Translations under genes and position numbers: made by a program
The notes under the pieces: model-generated
The model's input: the letters and a program-made list of their open reading frames with translations, nothing else
Database searches by the model: none
Told to the model about the DNA's origin: nothing
Shown: positions 45,547 to 58,187 of the stretch, piece by piece
How positions within the stretch are numbered: the first letter of the stretch is position 1
Layout: each line of letters begins with the position of its first letter
Assembly (NCBI GenBank): GCA_024919195.1
Contig: CP103436.1
Coordinates: forward strand, 1,207,459 to 1,271,458
DNA: 64,000 bases
Reading direction: 5' to 3'
Source of the DNA: Methylophilaceae bacterium LSUCC0717
GTDB taxonomy: Bacteria; Pseudomonadota; Gammaproteobacteria; Burkholderiales; Methylophilaceae

Positions 45547-45574
45547 ACGTTTAAACTCTCTTCGCTTTAAACAT
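45547..45574 (-). repeat. Inverted repeat with a possible 7-codon leader peptide
   Basis: ACGTTTAAA (45547-45555) and TTTAAACAT (45566-45574) form a stem with one G-U pair and a 10-base loop in the minus-strand transcript. The same segment is a tiny frame (ATG at 45574, MFKAKRV, stop at 45551) preceded by AAGG 7 bases upstream. It lies 39 bases before the 78-aa gene. May be a leader peptide, a structured leader or coincidence. Confidence 0.35.
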
Positions 45575-45629
45575 AATAAAACCTTACTCCTTTTAGGGAA
45601 AAATACAATATTTTGTGAAAATATATATG

Positions 45630-45658
45630 TTGACAACTATATATTGATTATTTATATT
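45630..45658 (+). promoter_or_regulatory. Consensus promoter pointing into the glmS 3' end (antisense)
   Basis: On the plus strand TTGACA (45630-45635) and TATATT (45653-45658) are spaced by 17 bases, a near-ideal sigma-70 promoter. It points toward the 3' end of glmS, which is on the other strand. On the minus strand the same DNA offers TTGTCA-N18-AATATT for the 78-aa gene. AT-rich context makes false positives likely. Confidence 0.35.
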
Positions 45659-45701
45659 AATAAGTTCCCTGTCTAAAAATCAAGAAACCTCAATATTATA
45701 G

Positions 45702-47531
45702 CTATTCAACTGTGACAGATTTTGCTAGATTCCTTGGTTTATCTACATCAGTCTTTTTAACCAAAGCTACATGATATGCCAACAATTGAACTGGAATGGT
45801 ATGGACAATAGGTGACAGTATTCCAATATGCCGATTGGATCTAATCACAGATAGCCCATCTTCAGCATCAAAGGTGCTATCAGCATCACCAAAAACAAAC
45901 AATTCACCACCTCTCGCTTTTACTTCTTGCATATTAGATTTTACTTTTTCAAGCAGTTTGTCATTTGGAGCAATAACAACCACAGGTAAGTTTTTATCCA
46001 CTAAAGCTAGTGGGCCATGCTTTAATTCGCCAGCAGGGTACGCTTCTGCATGAATATATGAAATTTCTTTTAACTTTAAAGCACCTTCAAGTGCAATTGG
46101 ATAATGAACACCCCTACCCAAAAATAGTGCATTATCTTTTCTAGCAAATTTTTTAGCCCACGTTTTGATTTGTGGCTCCAGATTGAGTGCTGTTTGAATA
46201 TGGCCGGATAATTTTCTTAGTTCATTGATAATTTCTAATTCTTTAGATTTAGAAATTTTCTTATTCTGTCTTCCAAAAAGAACCGCGATGACAAAAAGAC
46301 TGACCAATTGGGTAGTAAAAGCCTTTGTTGAGGCAACTCCAATCTCAACCCCAGCTCGAGTATAAAGTACATGATCAGACTGCCTTGCAATAGCGCTTTC
46401 TTGAACATTACAAATTGCTAAAGATTTACTATTACCATTTTTTTTTGCTTGTTTTAATGCCTCAAGTGTATCCAAAGTTTCACCAGACTGTGAAATCGTA
46501 ATGACAAGTTGTTTTTTTGGCGTTACAACTTCTCGGTATCGATATTCACTAGCTATTTCAACATTGGCAGGAATACCTGCAATATTTTCAAACCAATATT
46601 TTCCTGTTAGTCCAGCATAGTAACTCGTTCCTGCAGCTAATATAAGAACAGAATCATATCTGCTTGCATCAAACTTTTTCCCGCCAATTAACTTTGGACT
46701 AATAATTCCATCATCAATAATTGATTCAATCGTATCAGCCACTGCAACTGGCTGTTCATATATTTCCTTTTGCATAAAGTGACTATATGGGCCCAATTCC
46801 ATTTGATTGTTTTTTAGTGCGCTGGTATGAATCTTGCGGTTAATTTTCTTTTTATTTTGGTTAAATATCTGGTATCCATTTATGTTTAGTATTCCAAAGT
46901 CGCCATCTTCTAGAAAAATAACTTTATTTGTTACAGCTAAGAGAGCCGATATGTCGGATGCAATATAATTTTCTCGATCGGATATACCAATAATTAATGG
47001 ACAGCCATTTCTTGCCACTATTATTTCTTCTGAAATTTTATCCGTAATAGCAATTGCATAAGCTCCTTCTAATTTGGCACATGTTTTTAAGACGGCATCA
47101 AATAATGCTACTTTTTCCTTTTTAAAATAATGAATAAGGTGTGCAATAACTTCTGTGTCTGTTTCAGAATTAAATTTATACCCTTTGTCTTTTAAAAATT
47201 TGCACAACTTGGCATGATTTTCGATGATGCCATTGTGAACTACGACGATTTCATCGTTAGAGATATGAGGGTGTGCATTTTTTTCATTTACACCGCCATG
47301 AGTTGCCCAGCGAGTATGGCCTATGCCAATTGAACCATTTAATTTTTGTTTATTAACTTTCTGTTGAATCGTATCCACTCGACCAACTGAACGAATTCTT
47401 TTAATACGGCTATTATTGATTACAGCAATTCCAGCTGAATCATACCCTCGGTATTCCAATTTTTTTAGGCCATCTACTAATATTGGAACAATATTTTTGT
47501 TTACAGCAACACCGCCAACAATTCCACACAT
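45702..47531 (-). CDS. glmS: Glutamine-fructose-6-phosphate aminotransferase (isomerising)
   Basis: Makes glucosamine-6-phosphate for peptidoglycan and LPS. The 609-aa protein has the N-terminal glutaminase domain with catalytic Cys2 (MCGIVGGVA), HTRWATHGG and HNGIIENH, and two SIS domains ([48 protein letters not shown]) with the C-terminal KSVTVE tail. It follows glmU by 2 bases, the usual pair. No glmS ribozyme-like leader is present because it is internal to the operon. Confidence 0.98.
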   Translation of the reverse strand: MCGIVGGVAVNKNIVPILVDGLKKLEYRGYDSAGIAVINNSRIKRIRSVGRVDTIQQKVNKQKLNGSIGIGHTRWATHGGVNEKNAHPHISNDEIVVVHNGIIENHAKLCKFLKDKGYKFNSETDTEVIAHLIHYFKKEKVALFDAVLKTCAKLEGAYAIAITDKISEEIIVARNGCPLIIGISDRENYIASDISALLAVTNKVIFLEDGDFGILNINGYQIFNQNKKKINRKIHTSALKNNQMELGPYSHFMQKEIYEQPVAVADTIESIIDDGIISPKLIGGKKFDASRYDSVLILAAGTSYYAGLTGKYWFENIAGIPANVEIASEYRYREVVTPKKQLVITISQSGETLDTLEALKQAKKNGNSKSLAICNVQESAIARQSDHVLYTRAGVEIGVASTKAFTTQLVSLFVIAVLFGRQNKKISKSKELEIINELRKLSGHIQTALNLEPQIKTWAKKFARKDNALFLGRGVHYPIALEGALKLKEISYIHAEAYPAGELKHGPLALVDKNLPVVVIAPNDKLLEKVKSNMQEVKARGGELFVFGDADSTFDAEDGLSVIRSNRHIGILSPIVHTIPVQLLAYHVALVKKTDVDKPRNLAKSVTVE

Positions 47532-47533
47532 AA

Positions 47534-48895
47534 TTATTTTTTCTTGGGCCTTATCCAGTTATCGACATTTTTTTGTTCAACTCTTGAAAGTGTTAGTTTA
47601 TTTTCTGGAGCATCCTCTGTGATTGTAGATCCAGCGCCAATCGTTGCGCCTTTTTTAATTACGACCGGAGCAATTAACTGGGTATCTGACCCAATAAAAA
47701 CATTATCTTCAATAATAGTTTGATGCTTATTAGCTCCATCATAATTACATGTTATTGTACCGGCCCCAATATTTACTTCTTTTCCTATTTTTGTATCGCC
47801 AACATATGAAAGGTGATTTATTTTTGAATGATCATCAATGCTAGATTTTTTAATCTCAACAAAGTTACCAATATTTATATTATTTTTTAAAGTGGTTGTA
47901 GGTCGGATTCTTGCGTAAGGCCCGATATTACAATTGTCTCCTATCAGTGCATCATCAATATGATTAAAGGCATTTAAGTTTGTGTTTTCTCCTATTTGTG
48001 ATACTTTAATAATATTATATGGTCCGATTTTTGAATTTTTCTTTACTAATACATTTCCTTCAAAAATACAGCCCACATCAATGGTGACATTTTCCTCGCA
48101 TATTAACGTACCTCTAATATCTATCCGATTAGGGTCAATAATTTTGACGCCTTGATTTATTAACTGCTCAGCTTTTTCTTGCATATACATTCTCTCAAGT
48201 AGAATTAGTTCTTCCATTGAATTGATGCCTTGGATACTGGTTTCGGTATCGGCTTTAATACCAGCCACTTCAACTTTATCCTTATTCGCAAACTCTATGA
48301 TATCAGTTAAATAATATTCTTTTTGAGCATTATTATTATCCAGTTGTGCTAACCATTTCTTTAAATGATCTGACTGAACACACATGATTCCCGTATTAAT
48401 TTCATTGATTTTCTTTTGTTCGTGATCGCAGTCTTTTTCCTCAACAATTTTTATTATTTTTTGCTTATTATCATCTCTGACTATTCTTCCAAAGCCGGTT
48501 GGATTGATTTTATCAAAAGTCACTAAGCCTATTCCTGTTTTTTTTGAGGCATCAATAAGACTTAGTAAAAGTTTATGGTTAATTAATGGTACATCGCCAT
48601 ATAAAATTAAAGTAAGTTGACTGGTGATTTCTTTGATTGCTTGCGTTACAGCATGACCTGTCCCAAGCTGATCTTTTTGAATAACAAAATCAAGCTGTTG
48701 GTTCGAGAAATAATTTTTTATTTCATCTGCTTTATAACCTATTATAGGTATGATCTTATTTGGCTTTAATTCTTTTGCTGTGTTGATGACCCTTTCTAAA
48801 AAAGGTTGTCCAACAAATTCCTGCATTACTTTTGGTTTCGAGGACTTCATACGTGTCCCTTTGCCAGCTGCTAGTATTACAATATCTAAATTCAT
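47534..48895 (-). CDS. glmU: Bifunctional N-acetylglucosamine-1-phosphate uridyltransferase/glucosamine-1-phosphate acetyltransferase
   Basis: Makes UDP-GlcNAc in two steps. The 453-aa protein has the N-terminal uridyltransferase fold ([27 protein letters not shown]) and a left-handed beta-helix acyltransferase domain of hexapeptide repeats ([26 protein letters not shown]). The ATG at 48895 fits the family N-terminus; an in-frame start at 48916 lies in the terminator region. It is preceded by the terminator of the atp operon. Confidence 0.98.
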   Translation of the reverse strand: MNLDIVILAAGKGTRMKSSKPKVMQEFVGQPFLERVINTAKELKPNKIIPIIGYKADEIKNYFSNQQLDFVIQKDQLGTGHAVTQAIKEITSQLTLILYGDVPLINHKLLLSLIDASKKTGIGLVTFDKINPTGFGRIVRDDNKQKIIKIVEEKDCDHEQKKINEINTGIMCVQSDHLKKWLAQLDNNNAQKEYYLTDIIEFANKDKVEVAGIKADTETSIQGINSMEELILLERMYMQEKAEQLINQGVKIIDPNRIDIRGTLICEENVTIDVGCIFEGNVLVKKNSKIGPYNIIKVSQIGENTNLNAFNHIDDALIGDNCNIGPYARIRPTTTLKNNINIGNFVEIKKSSIDDHSKINHLSYVGDTKIGKEVNIGAGTITCNYDGANKHQTIIEDNVFIGSDTQLIAPVVIKKGATIGAGSTITEDAPENKLTLSRVEQKNVDNWIRPKKK

Positions 48896-48917
48896 AATTA
48901 TGTTGAGTATAAACAAA

Positions 48918-48940
48918 AAAAGCAGCCAGAAGCTGCTTTT
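48918..48940 (-). terminator. Intrinsic terminator of the atp operon
   Basis: AAAAGCAGC/GCTGCTTTT with a 5-base loop, followed on the minus strand by a run of T. It lies 16 bases past the atpC stop and 22 before glmU. Confidence 0.92.
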
Positions 48941-48956
48941 TATTTTTTAAGAATTT

Positions 48957-49376
48957 TTATTTCTTTTTTCGTAAACGCTGAATAGCTTGTATTTGAGCAA
49001 CAGCCTCAGCTAGCTCAGCTTGTGCTTTTGCATAATCAATATCACCTTTTTGTTTTGTTAATGCATCCTCAGCTTGCTTCTTGGCTTGATTTGCTTTTGC
49101 TTCATCAAGATCTGAGCCTCTTACGGCAGTATCAGACAATACCGTTACTGAACCTGGTTGCACTTCTAAAATGCCGCCAGAAACATACACTAACTCTTCA
49201 TCATTTTTACCTGATAATTTTATTCGAACAGAACCAGGCTTTAAGGTCGTAATCATTGGGGCATGGTTTGGGTAAATACCAACCTCGCCCATAGCTGATG
49301 GAGCAACTACAAATTCAGCCTCACCTGAAAAGAGAGACTCTTCAGCACTTACAACATCTACTAAAACTTTACTCAT
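48957..49376 (-). CDS. atpC: ATP synthase F1 epsilon subunit
   Basis: Central-stalk subunit that couples rotation and can inhibit ATP hydrolysis. 139 aa with [32 protein letters not shown] and the C-terminal helical domain ([17 protein letters not shown]). Last gene of the operon, 21 bases after atpD and closed by a terminator. Confidence 0.97.
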   Translation of the reverse strand: MSKVLVDVVSAEESLFSGEAEFVVAPSAMGEVGIYPNHAPMITTLKPGSVRIKLSGKNDEELVYVSGGILEVQPGSVTVLSDTAVRGSDLDEAKANQAKKQAEDALTKQKGDIDYAKAQAELAEAVAQIQAIQRLRKKK

Positions 49377-49397
49377 AAGTTATAACCTAATAATTAA

Positions 49398-50840
<1,443 letters not shown>

Positions 50841-50865
50841 TTACTCATCTCAAAAAAATTAAAAA

Positions 50866-51732
50866 TTAAGAAACCGCGGCTGCTCCACCCACGATTTCTG
50901 ATATCTCTTTAGTAATTGCTGCCTGACGTGCTTTGTTATAAACCAACGTCAATTCATCAATCACATTTACTGCGTTATCTGATGCAGCTTTCATTGCAAC
51001 CATACGGGCTGATTGCTCTGATGCCATATTTTCCGCGACTGCATGATAGATTATTGATTCGATATATCTCTTTAATAATTCTTCTATCACTGCATCCGCA
51101 GTTGGCTCGTAAATATAATCCCATGGCCCTTCAGGTGCACCAATTTTTTCACCATTTAATGGGAGTACTTGGTCCATGCTTGGCTCTTGTTTCATCGTAT
51201 TAATGAATTTTGTAAAACATATGTAAAGCTGATCAATTTCGCCATTAATATATGAATCCAGCATCACCTTAATACTTCCAATTAAATCATTTAAATGTGG
51301 TGTGTCGCCAAGCCCTGTGATATTCGACTTTACATCTGCACCTACACGATTCATGAAACTGAAACCTTTAGTTCCAATAGCTGCAATTTGGACTTTTTTT
51401 CCTTCTTTTTCCCAGCTCTTAATTTGATTTAATGATGTTCTTAAGACGTTAGTATTTAAGCCGCCACACAATCCTTTGTCTGACGTAACAACAATAAGGC
51501 CAACATTCTTAACTTTGTCTCTTGAAACTAAAAAAGGATGTTTAGATTCAGACTGTGCATAAGAAAGATGCGCTGCAACATTCCTGATTTTTTCAGCATA
51601 AGGTCTTGCAGCAGCCATACGATCCTGAGCTTTACGCATTTTAGATGCAGCTACCATTTCCATCGCTTTAGTGATCTTTTTGGTATTTTCTACACTCTTG
51701 ATCTTTGTTCGTATTTCTTTACTACCAGCCAT
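50866..51732 (-). CDS. atpG: ATP synthase F1 gamma subunit
   Basis: Central rotor shaft. The 288-aa protein starts [32 protein letters not shown] (in parts) and ends with the helix containing [14 protein letters not shown] and [22 protein letters not shown], both family signatures. Between atpA and atpD as usual. Confidence 0.98.
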   Translation of the reverse strand: MAGSKEIRTKIKSVENTKKITKAMEMVAASKMRKAQDRMAAARPYAEKIRNVAAHLSYAQSESKHPFLVSRDKVKNVGLIVVTSDKGLCGGLNTNVLRTSLNQIKSWEKEGKKVQIAAIGTKGFSFMNRVGADVKSNITGLGDTPHLNDLIGSIKVMLDSYINGEIDQLYICFTKFINTMKQEPSMDQVLPLNGEKIGAPEGPWDYIYEPTADAVIEELLKRYIESIIYHAVAENMASEQSARMVAMKAASDNAVNVIDELTLVYNKARQAAITKEISEIVGGAAAVS

Positions 51733-51746
51733 AAATATTCCAAATA

Positions 51747-53288
51747 TTAATATTTGCTAGAAGATTTAAAATCTTCAATTGCTTTAACTAAATCTTTTTC
51801 ATCTTTTTCAGATAGGTCAAGATTTTTCTCAATGCTTTCCATTACCTTTTTATGTTTAGAAGCAATAAATCCATGTAGGTCTGATTCACATGTAAGAATC
51901 TTCTCAACAGGCACATCGTCAAAGTAACCATTATTAGCAGCGTATAAAGTTACTGCCATTTTAGAAACACTTAACGGACTATACTGAGCCTGTTTCATTA
52001 ATTCGGTAAACATTCTTCCTCGATCTAACTGTTTTCTTGTAGCTTCATCAAGATCAGATGCAAACTGAGCAAATGCAGCAAGTTCTCGGTACTGAGCTAG
52101 TGCTAATCGCACACCACCACCAAGCTTTTTAATTACCTTAGTCTGGGCAGCGCCACCAACTCGAGACACGGAGATACCAGCGTTAATAGCTGGTCGAATA
52201 CCCGCATTAAACAGATCAGATTCTAAGAAGATCTGACCGTCTGTAATAGAAATAACGTTTGTTGGAACGAAAGCTGACACGTCACCGGCAGCAGTTTCAA
52301 TTACAGGAAGCGCAGTTAGTGAACCGGTTTTGCCTTTCACTTTGCCCTTAGTAAAGTTTTCAACATATTCTTCATTTACTCGAGCAGCTCTTTCTAATAA
52401 ACGTGAATGGATATAGAACACGTCACCAGGATAAGCTTCTCGACCTGGAGGTCTTCTTAAAAGCAATGAGATTTGACGATAAGCAACAGCTTGTTTACTC
52501 AAGTCATCGTAAATTATTAATGCGTCTTCACCACGATCTCTAAAATACTCACCCATGGTACATCCAGCGTATGGGGCTAAGAATTGAAGTGCAGCTGAAT
52601 CAGATGCTGATGCAACAACAACAGTGGTGTATTCCATTGCACCGGTTTCTTCAAGTTTTCTGACCACGTTAGCGATGGTTGAAGCTTTTTGACCGATTGC
52701 AACATAAATACAGGTCATATTTTGACCTCTTTGGTTGATAATCGCATCCACAGCTACGGCTGTTTTACCAGTTTGTCTGTCACCAATAATTAACTCTCGC
52801 TGACCTCGACCAATCGGCACCATAGAATCAACGGATTTAAGTCCAGTTTGAACTGGTTGTGAAACAGATTTTCTAGCAATAACACCAGGAGCAACTTTTT
52901 CAATTTTGTCTGTTAATTTTGATTTGATTGGGCCTTTGCCATCTAATGGATTACCCAAGGCATCAACAACACGACCAACCAATTCAGGGCCAACAGGAAC
53001 TTCAAGAATCTTACCCGTACATTTACACGTATCGCCTTCAGAAATGTGTTCGTAATCACCAAGCACAACAGCACCTACAGAATCTCTTTCCAGGTTAAGA
53101 GCCATACCGTAAGTATTGCCAGGGAACTCAATCATTTCTCCAGACATAACATTTGATAAACCATGTATACGCACAATACCGTCTGTAACTGACACAACGG
53201 TACCTTGAGTACGTGCCTCTGACGAAGATTTGAAATCTTTGATCCGACTTTTAATCAGTTCACTAATTTCTGAGGTTGATAATTGCAT
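51747..53288 (-). CDS. atpA: ATP synthase F1 alpha subunit
   Basis: Non-catalytic nucleotide-binding subunit. 513 aa with the Walker A loop [13 protein letters not shown], the catalytic-interface Arg in [12 protein letters not shown], and the N-terminal [19 protein letters not shown]. Standard length. Confidence 0.99.
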   Translation of the reverse strand: MQLSTSEISELIKSRIKDFKSSSEARTQGTVVSVTDGIVRIHGLSNVMSGEMIEFPGNTYGMALNLERDSVGAVVLGDYEHISEGDTCKCTGKILEVPVGPELVGRVVDALGNPLDGKGPIKSKLTDKIEKVAPGVIARKSVSQPVQTGLKSVDSMVPIGRGQRELIIGDRQTGKTAVAVDAIINQRGQNMTCIYVAIGQKASTIANVVRKLEETGAMEYTTVVVASASDSAALQFLAPYAGCTMGEYFRDRGEDALIIYDDLSKQAVAYRQISLLLRRPPGREAYPGDVFYIHSRLLERAARVNEEYVENFTKGKVKGKTGSLTALPVIETAAGDVSAFVPTNVISITDGQIFLESDLFNAGIRPAINAGISVSRVGGAAQTKVIKKLGGGVRLALAQYRELAAFAQFASDLDEATRKQLDRGRMFTELMKQAQYSPLSVSKMAVTLYAANNGYFDDVPVEKILTCESDLHGFIASKHKKVMESIEKNLDLSEKDEKDLVKAIEDFKSSSKY

Positions 53289-53305
53289 TATTTTCTCCTG
53301 GGTAA

Positions 53306-53842
53306 TTACGCTTTCATTGAGAAAGCTAAACTTTCAAGTTGTCCTTTTACTGAGGCATCTATGACTGTGTCACCTACAGTAATTACACTACCACCCAAAA
53401 TAGATTGGTCTATTTCAACGGTAGCTTCAATTTTTTTATTTAATTTTTTTTCTAAGTTCTTAATGATTTCATCTGTTTCTTTTTTTGTAATCTTAGTCGC
53501 AACTACAATATTTGCCGTCACAGATCCTTCCTCATTTGCTTTTAAATTTTCAAACGCTTCACTGATGAAGGGTAAAATCAATAAGCGTTTATTTTCAATG
53601 AGAAGTTTTATAAAATTTTCACCTTCCTTATTGATATTCTTTTTACAAATATCTAGAAGTAATTTTTCTTTATCTGCATCCAGTGTCTTTGAATCATTAA
53701 TAACAGACTTCACAGCTTCGTCATCAACAACTTGAGATAGTAAGCTCAGAGTTTCAGACCATGCTTGTAGTTGTTTCTGTTCTTTTGCAAGATCAAAAAC
53801 TGCTTGTGCATAAGGTCTAGCTATTGTTGAGATTTCAGCCAT
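53306..53842 (-). CDS. atpH: ATP synthase F1 delta subunit
   Basis: Peripheral-stalk subunit linking F1 to subunit b. 178 aa with [18 protein letters not shown] at the N-terminus and the C-terminal signature [21 protein letters not shown]. Six bases after atpF. Confidence 0.96.
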   Translation of the reverse strand: MAEISTIARPYAQAVFDLAKEQKQLQAWSETLSLLSQVVDDEAVKSVINDSKTLDADKEKLLLDICKKNINKEGENFIKLLIENKRLLILPFISEAFENLKANEEGSVTANIVVATKITKKETDEIIKNLEKKLNKKIEATVEIDQSILGGSVITVGDTVIDASVKGQLESLAFSMKA

Positions 53843-53848
53843 ATCTTC

Positions 53849-54319
53849 TTAAAGCTCCTTAGAAAGTTTTGTTAACATCGCGCTATGAGCTTTTGCATCA
53901 ATTTCTTTTTCAAGAATTTTTTGTGCTCCCTCAATTGCTAAAGATGCCACTTGTGCTCTGAGCTCTTCTTTTGCTTTGTTAACTTCTTGATCAATTTCAG
54001 ATTTCGCGTTTGCAATAATGCGATCTGCATCTGTTTTCGCATTTTGCTTAGCCTCTTCAATAATTTCGCTTGCTCTTTTTTCAGCTTGTGAAACTATTTC
54101 TGATGACTTCTCTTTTGCTCCATCCAAAACTTCTGTGGTTTTTTTCTCAGCCATTTCAAGAGAGGCTTTACCTTCCCTAGCTGCCGCTAAACCATCAGCA
54201 ATTTCTTTTTGTCTATTTTCAATTGCATTTAAAAGAGGTGGCCAAACAAATTTAACTGTAAACCAGATTAAAATTGCAAAGGTCAGCGCTTGCGCAATTA
54301 AAGTAAAATGGATGTTCAT
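53849..54319 (-). CDS. atpF: ATP synthase F0 subunit b
   Basis: Peripheral-stalk membrane subunit. 156 aa with a single N-terminal membrane helix ([20 protein letters not shown]) preceding a long charged helix ([20 protein letters not shown]). Normal E. coli-like length and a single copy, so a homodimer is expected. Confidence 0.97.
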   Translation of the reverse strand: MNIHFTLIAQALTFAILIWFTVKFVWPPLLNAIENRQKEIADGLAAAREGKASLEMAEKKTTEVLDGAKEKSSEIVSQAEKRASEIIEEAKQNAKTDADRIIANAKSEIDQEVNKAKEELRAQVASLAIEGAQKILEKEIDAKAHSAMLTKLSKEL

Positions 54320-54344
54320 TTGATCTCCAGATTAAAAACTTAAA

Positions 54345-54626
<282 letters not shown>

Positions 54627-54645
54627 TTAAATTCCCTTCAAAAAA

Positions 54646-55461
<816 letters not shown>

Positions 55462-55465
55462 TCAA

Positions 55466-55864
55466 TTAATTTTTATCTAACTTTGATATTGCCAAACCTG
55501 ACATCAGTGCAGAAATCGCTAAACCTAACACCAATCCAAACGGCTGTATATCATCATAAAACTTAAAAGCTGCCCATAAAGTTACAATTATGAACAACAA
55601 TTTAACCAACTCAGCTTTAATCAAGTTAATCACCACTGCTGATCCTGGCTGGCCCTTAATATTTGTTTTTGCAATGGGGAAAGCCAATAAAAAGCCGCCT
55701 ATGACTGATCCAAAACCAATCAAGAGTGACATACCAAGAGCCATTGAGTAGTTTATGACTAGCAACAAAAACAAAATGGTAGCTACTAAGAACTGTCGCA
55801 ACACCATCTTCTTTATTTGTTGGGGTAAGCCTCCGAGTTTTGCAGTGAATAAATCTAAATTCAT
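55466..55864 (-). CDS. atpI: ATP synthase accessory protein AtpI
   Basis: Small four-helix membrane protein that assists c-ring assembly or magnesium supply. 132 aa with the helices and AtpI-like position at the head of the operon; sequence conservation in the family is low, so the call leans on topology (helices at about 25-40, 45-65, 80-100, 105-125) and synteny with parB and atpB. A TTGACT-N17-CAAAAT promoter lies just upstream. Confidence 0.9.
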   Translation of the reverse strand: MNLDLFTAKLGGLPQQIKKMVLRQFLVATILFLLLVINYSMALGMSLLIGFGSVIGGFLLAFPIAKTNIKGQPGSAVVINLIKAELVKLLFIIVTLWAAFKFYDDIQPFGLVLGLAISALMSGLAISKLDKN

Positions 55865-55899
55865 AGTCTCACTGAAAACGTTCCTTACAAAAACACTGA

Positions 55900-55928
55900 A
55901 TTTTGAATGGAAATTAAAGACAAGTCAA
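55900..55928 (-). promoter_or_regulatory. Promoter of the atp operon
   Basis: On the minus strand TTGACT (55923-55928) and CAAAAT (55900-55905) are spaced by exactly 17 bases, about 36 bases before the atpI start and just after the parB stop. Good -35, moderate -10. Confidence 0.6.
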
Positions 55929-55932
55929 GGCT

Positions 55933-56814
55933 TTATGATTGATTTAATTTTAGTTTATTTAAGAGAATATCTAATTCATCTAAATTACGATATTTAATCT
56001 TTATTAAACCTGAATTATTGTTTTTATTCTCAATAGTGACTGGAAACCCTAATTTGTCTGAAAGCTCTTTTTGAAGTATTTCAATGTCATTATTTTTTTT
56101 GTTATCTTTTGATATTTTTTTATTGTTTTGTTTTGCAATTCCAGATTGAAGCAACTCTTCAACTCTACGAACCGATAACTTTTCATTAATGATTTTTTGG
56201 CAAACCATATTTTGCTGGTCTGCGGATAAAGAAATTAATGCCCTTGCATGACCCATGTCAATATGACCTAAATTAAGCTTATCTTTTACAAAATCGGTCA
56301 ATTGAAGCAGCCTAAGCAAGTTTGACACAGCTGATCTTGACTTCCCTACTGCATCTGAAGCTTCTTCATGAGTCATGCCAAACTCTTCAATCATTTTTTT
56401 TATTCCTTCAGCTTCTTCAATAGAAGATAAATCTACCCTTTGCATATTTTCTATCAAGGCGATAATAGAAGCTGTTCGATCATTAATATCGCGGACAATT
56501 ACAGGGATGGTATCTAACTTTGCTAATTTAGCTGCACGCCATCTTCTTTCACCTGCAATAATTTCGAAATTATTATCTGATTTACGAACAATAACGGGCT
56601 GCATTAGACCTTGTTCGATTATTGAATCAGCTAATTCTTGAAGAGATTCTTCATCAAATCTTTTCCTTGGCTGATAACGCCCAGGGCTTAATAGATCTAC
56701 CGAAATTTTTTCGATCATTTCACCTTTTAAGGGTTTTTCTTGAACCTGATCCTCTTCAATTTCTGATTCAAATAGAGCACTTAAACCTCTGCCTAATCTT
56801 TTCTCTTTTGACAT
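55933..56814 (-). CDS. parB: Chromosome partitioning protein ParB
   Basis: CTP-dependent DNA clamp that loads at parS. The 293-aa protein has the CTPase/partition domain (ISVDLLSPGRYQPRKRFDE; GERRWRAAKLA), a helix-turn-helix (THEEASDAVGKSRSAVSNLL) and a C-terminal dimerisation domain. It follows parA by 2 bases. Its binding sites lie 3.3 kb away between mnmG and mnmE. Confidence 0.98.
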   Translation of the reverse strand: MSKEKRLGRGLSALFESEIEEDQVQEKPLKGEMIEKISVDLLSPGRYQPRKRFDEESLQELADSIIEQGLMQPVIVRKSDNNFEIIAGERRWRAAKLAKLDTIPVIVRDINDRTASIIALIENMQRVDLSSIEEAEGIKKMIEEFGMTHEEASDAVGKSRSAVSNLLRLLQLTDFVKDKLNLGHIDMGHARALISLSADQQNMVCQKIINEKLSVRRVEELLQSGIAKQNNKKISKDNKKNNDIEILQKELSDKLGFPVTIENKNNNSGLIKIKYRNLDELDILLNKLKLNQS

Positions 56815-56816
56815 AA

Positions 56817-57578
56817 TTAAACCCTTCCTTCTTTCTCAATAATTTCATCAGCTAACTCTAAATATGCCTTCGCTCCTTTTGAGCGTTTATCAAACTGTAT
56901 GGCGGATTTTCCATGACTTGGTGCTTCAGCAATCCTCACATTTCGAGGAACAATTGTTTTGTAGACTTTGTTTGGAAAATAAGCAGATAATTGATCTGAT
57001 ACTTCTTTGGTTAATTTGTTTCTTCGATCATAAATAGTTCTCAGCAAACCTTCAATTTGAATTTCTGTATTAATTTGTTTTTTTATTTTTTTTATTGTGT
57101 TTACTAAGTCAGTCAGTCCTTCTAATGCAAAATATTCACATTGCATCGGAATTAAAACTGAATGTGCAGCGGTTAATGCATTGATAGTAATCAACCCTAA
57201 TGATGGTGGACAATCTAACAAAATATAATCATATTGATTATTTTGATGAAGTTTATTTTTCAATTGTGCTTCACGATTTTTGACCCCTACCAACTCTAGT
57301 TCAGCGGCTGCTAAATTTTGATTGGCGGGAATAACATCATAAAATTTAGTTTTTACAATTACTGATTTCGTTTCACTACCGTTTATTAATAAATCATATG
57401 CTGTATCTGTTAATTTATTTTTTTCAAGACCTGAAGATGAAGTTGCATTTCCTTGTGGATCTAAATCTACTAATAAGACCTTTTTCCCTTTCATGCCCAA
57501 GGCTGCTGATAAATTAACTGCGGTAGTTGTCTTACCAACCCCACCTTTTTGATTAGATATTGCCAGAATTTTTGTCAT
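56817..57578 (-). CDS. parA: Chromosome partitioning ATPase ParA (Soj)
   Basis: Deviant-Walker ATPase that moves ParB-parS complexes. The 253-aa protein has the N-terminal KGGVGKTTTAVNLSAALG loop, the LVDLDPQGN motif and DCPPSLGLITINAL. The short form without an N-terminal HTH is typical of chromosomal Soj. It overlaps rsmG by 4 bases. Confidence 0.98.
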   Translation of the reverse strand: MTKILAISNQKGGVGKTTTAVNLSAALGMKGKKVLLVDLDPQGNATSSSGLEKNKLTDTAYDLLINGSETKSVIVKTKFYDVIPANQNLAAAELELVGVKNREAQLKNKLHQNNQYDYILLDCPPSLGLITINALTAAHSVLIPMQCEYFALEGLTDLVNTIKKIKKQINTEIQIEGLLRTIYDRRNKLTKEVSDQLSAYFPNKVYKTIVPRNVRIAEAPSHGKSAIQFDKRSKGAKAYLELADEIIEKEGRV

Positions 57579-58186
57579 GAATTTTTAATCTCAATTATTT
57601 TTCTTGTACCCTCTAAAAAAGGGACAGTAATATCGTGATGCACAAATGGTAAGCTTATATCATCTAACTCGCTCATGACATCAGGTCCTTTCATTGCAAT
57701 AAACTTTCCACCATCTTTGATTAAATGGCTTGTTAGTTTAGTCATTTTTTTTATATCAGCAAAAGCCCTTGAAATAATGATATCAAACTGCTCCGCTACA
57801 TTGTATTGCTCAACCTTGGTGTGAACCGCTATTACATTTTTTAGATTTAATTTACCAATCATCTCTTGTAAAAAACTTATTTTTTTTGAAACCCCATCCA
57901 CCAAGACAAATGATTTTTCAGAATTAAAAAGTGCCAAAATCAACCCAGGGAAACCTGCACCTGTACCAACATCTAAAATCCGTCCTGAATTTTGTATATA
58001 CCTATTAACACTTAAGCTGTCGAGAAAATGTTTTACGATGATTTCACTATCTTCATTAATGGCCGTTAAGTTATATACCTTATTCCACTTTTTTAAAGTT
58101 GCTAAATAAATCTCTAATTTATCAATTATTAAAGGATCGTTTTCGTATCCTAGTTCATCAAGCCCCTCTGAAATTAATGAATTCAA
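57575..58186 (-). CDS. rsmG: 16S rRNA (guanine527-N7)-methyltransferase
   Basis: SAM-dependent methyltransferase (GidB). 203 aa with ILDVGTGAGFPGLILAL for SAM and the family regions AFADIKKM and KYNLTAINE-like sequence. One base after mnmG, in the canonical mnmG-rsmG-parA-parB order. Confidence 0.98.
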   Translation of the reverse strand: MNSLISEGLDELGYENDPLIIDKLEIYLATLKKWNKVYNLTAINEDSEIIVKHFLDSLSVNRYIQNSGRILDVGTGAGFPGLILALFNSEKSFVLVDGVSKKISFLQEMIGKLNLKNVIAVHTKVEQYNVAEQFDIIISRAFADIKKMTKLTSHLIKDGGKFIAMKGPDVMSELDDISLPFVHHDITVPFLEGTRKIIEIKNS

Positions 58187-58187
58187 G

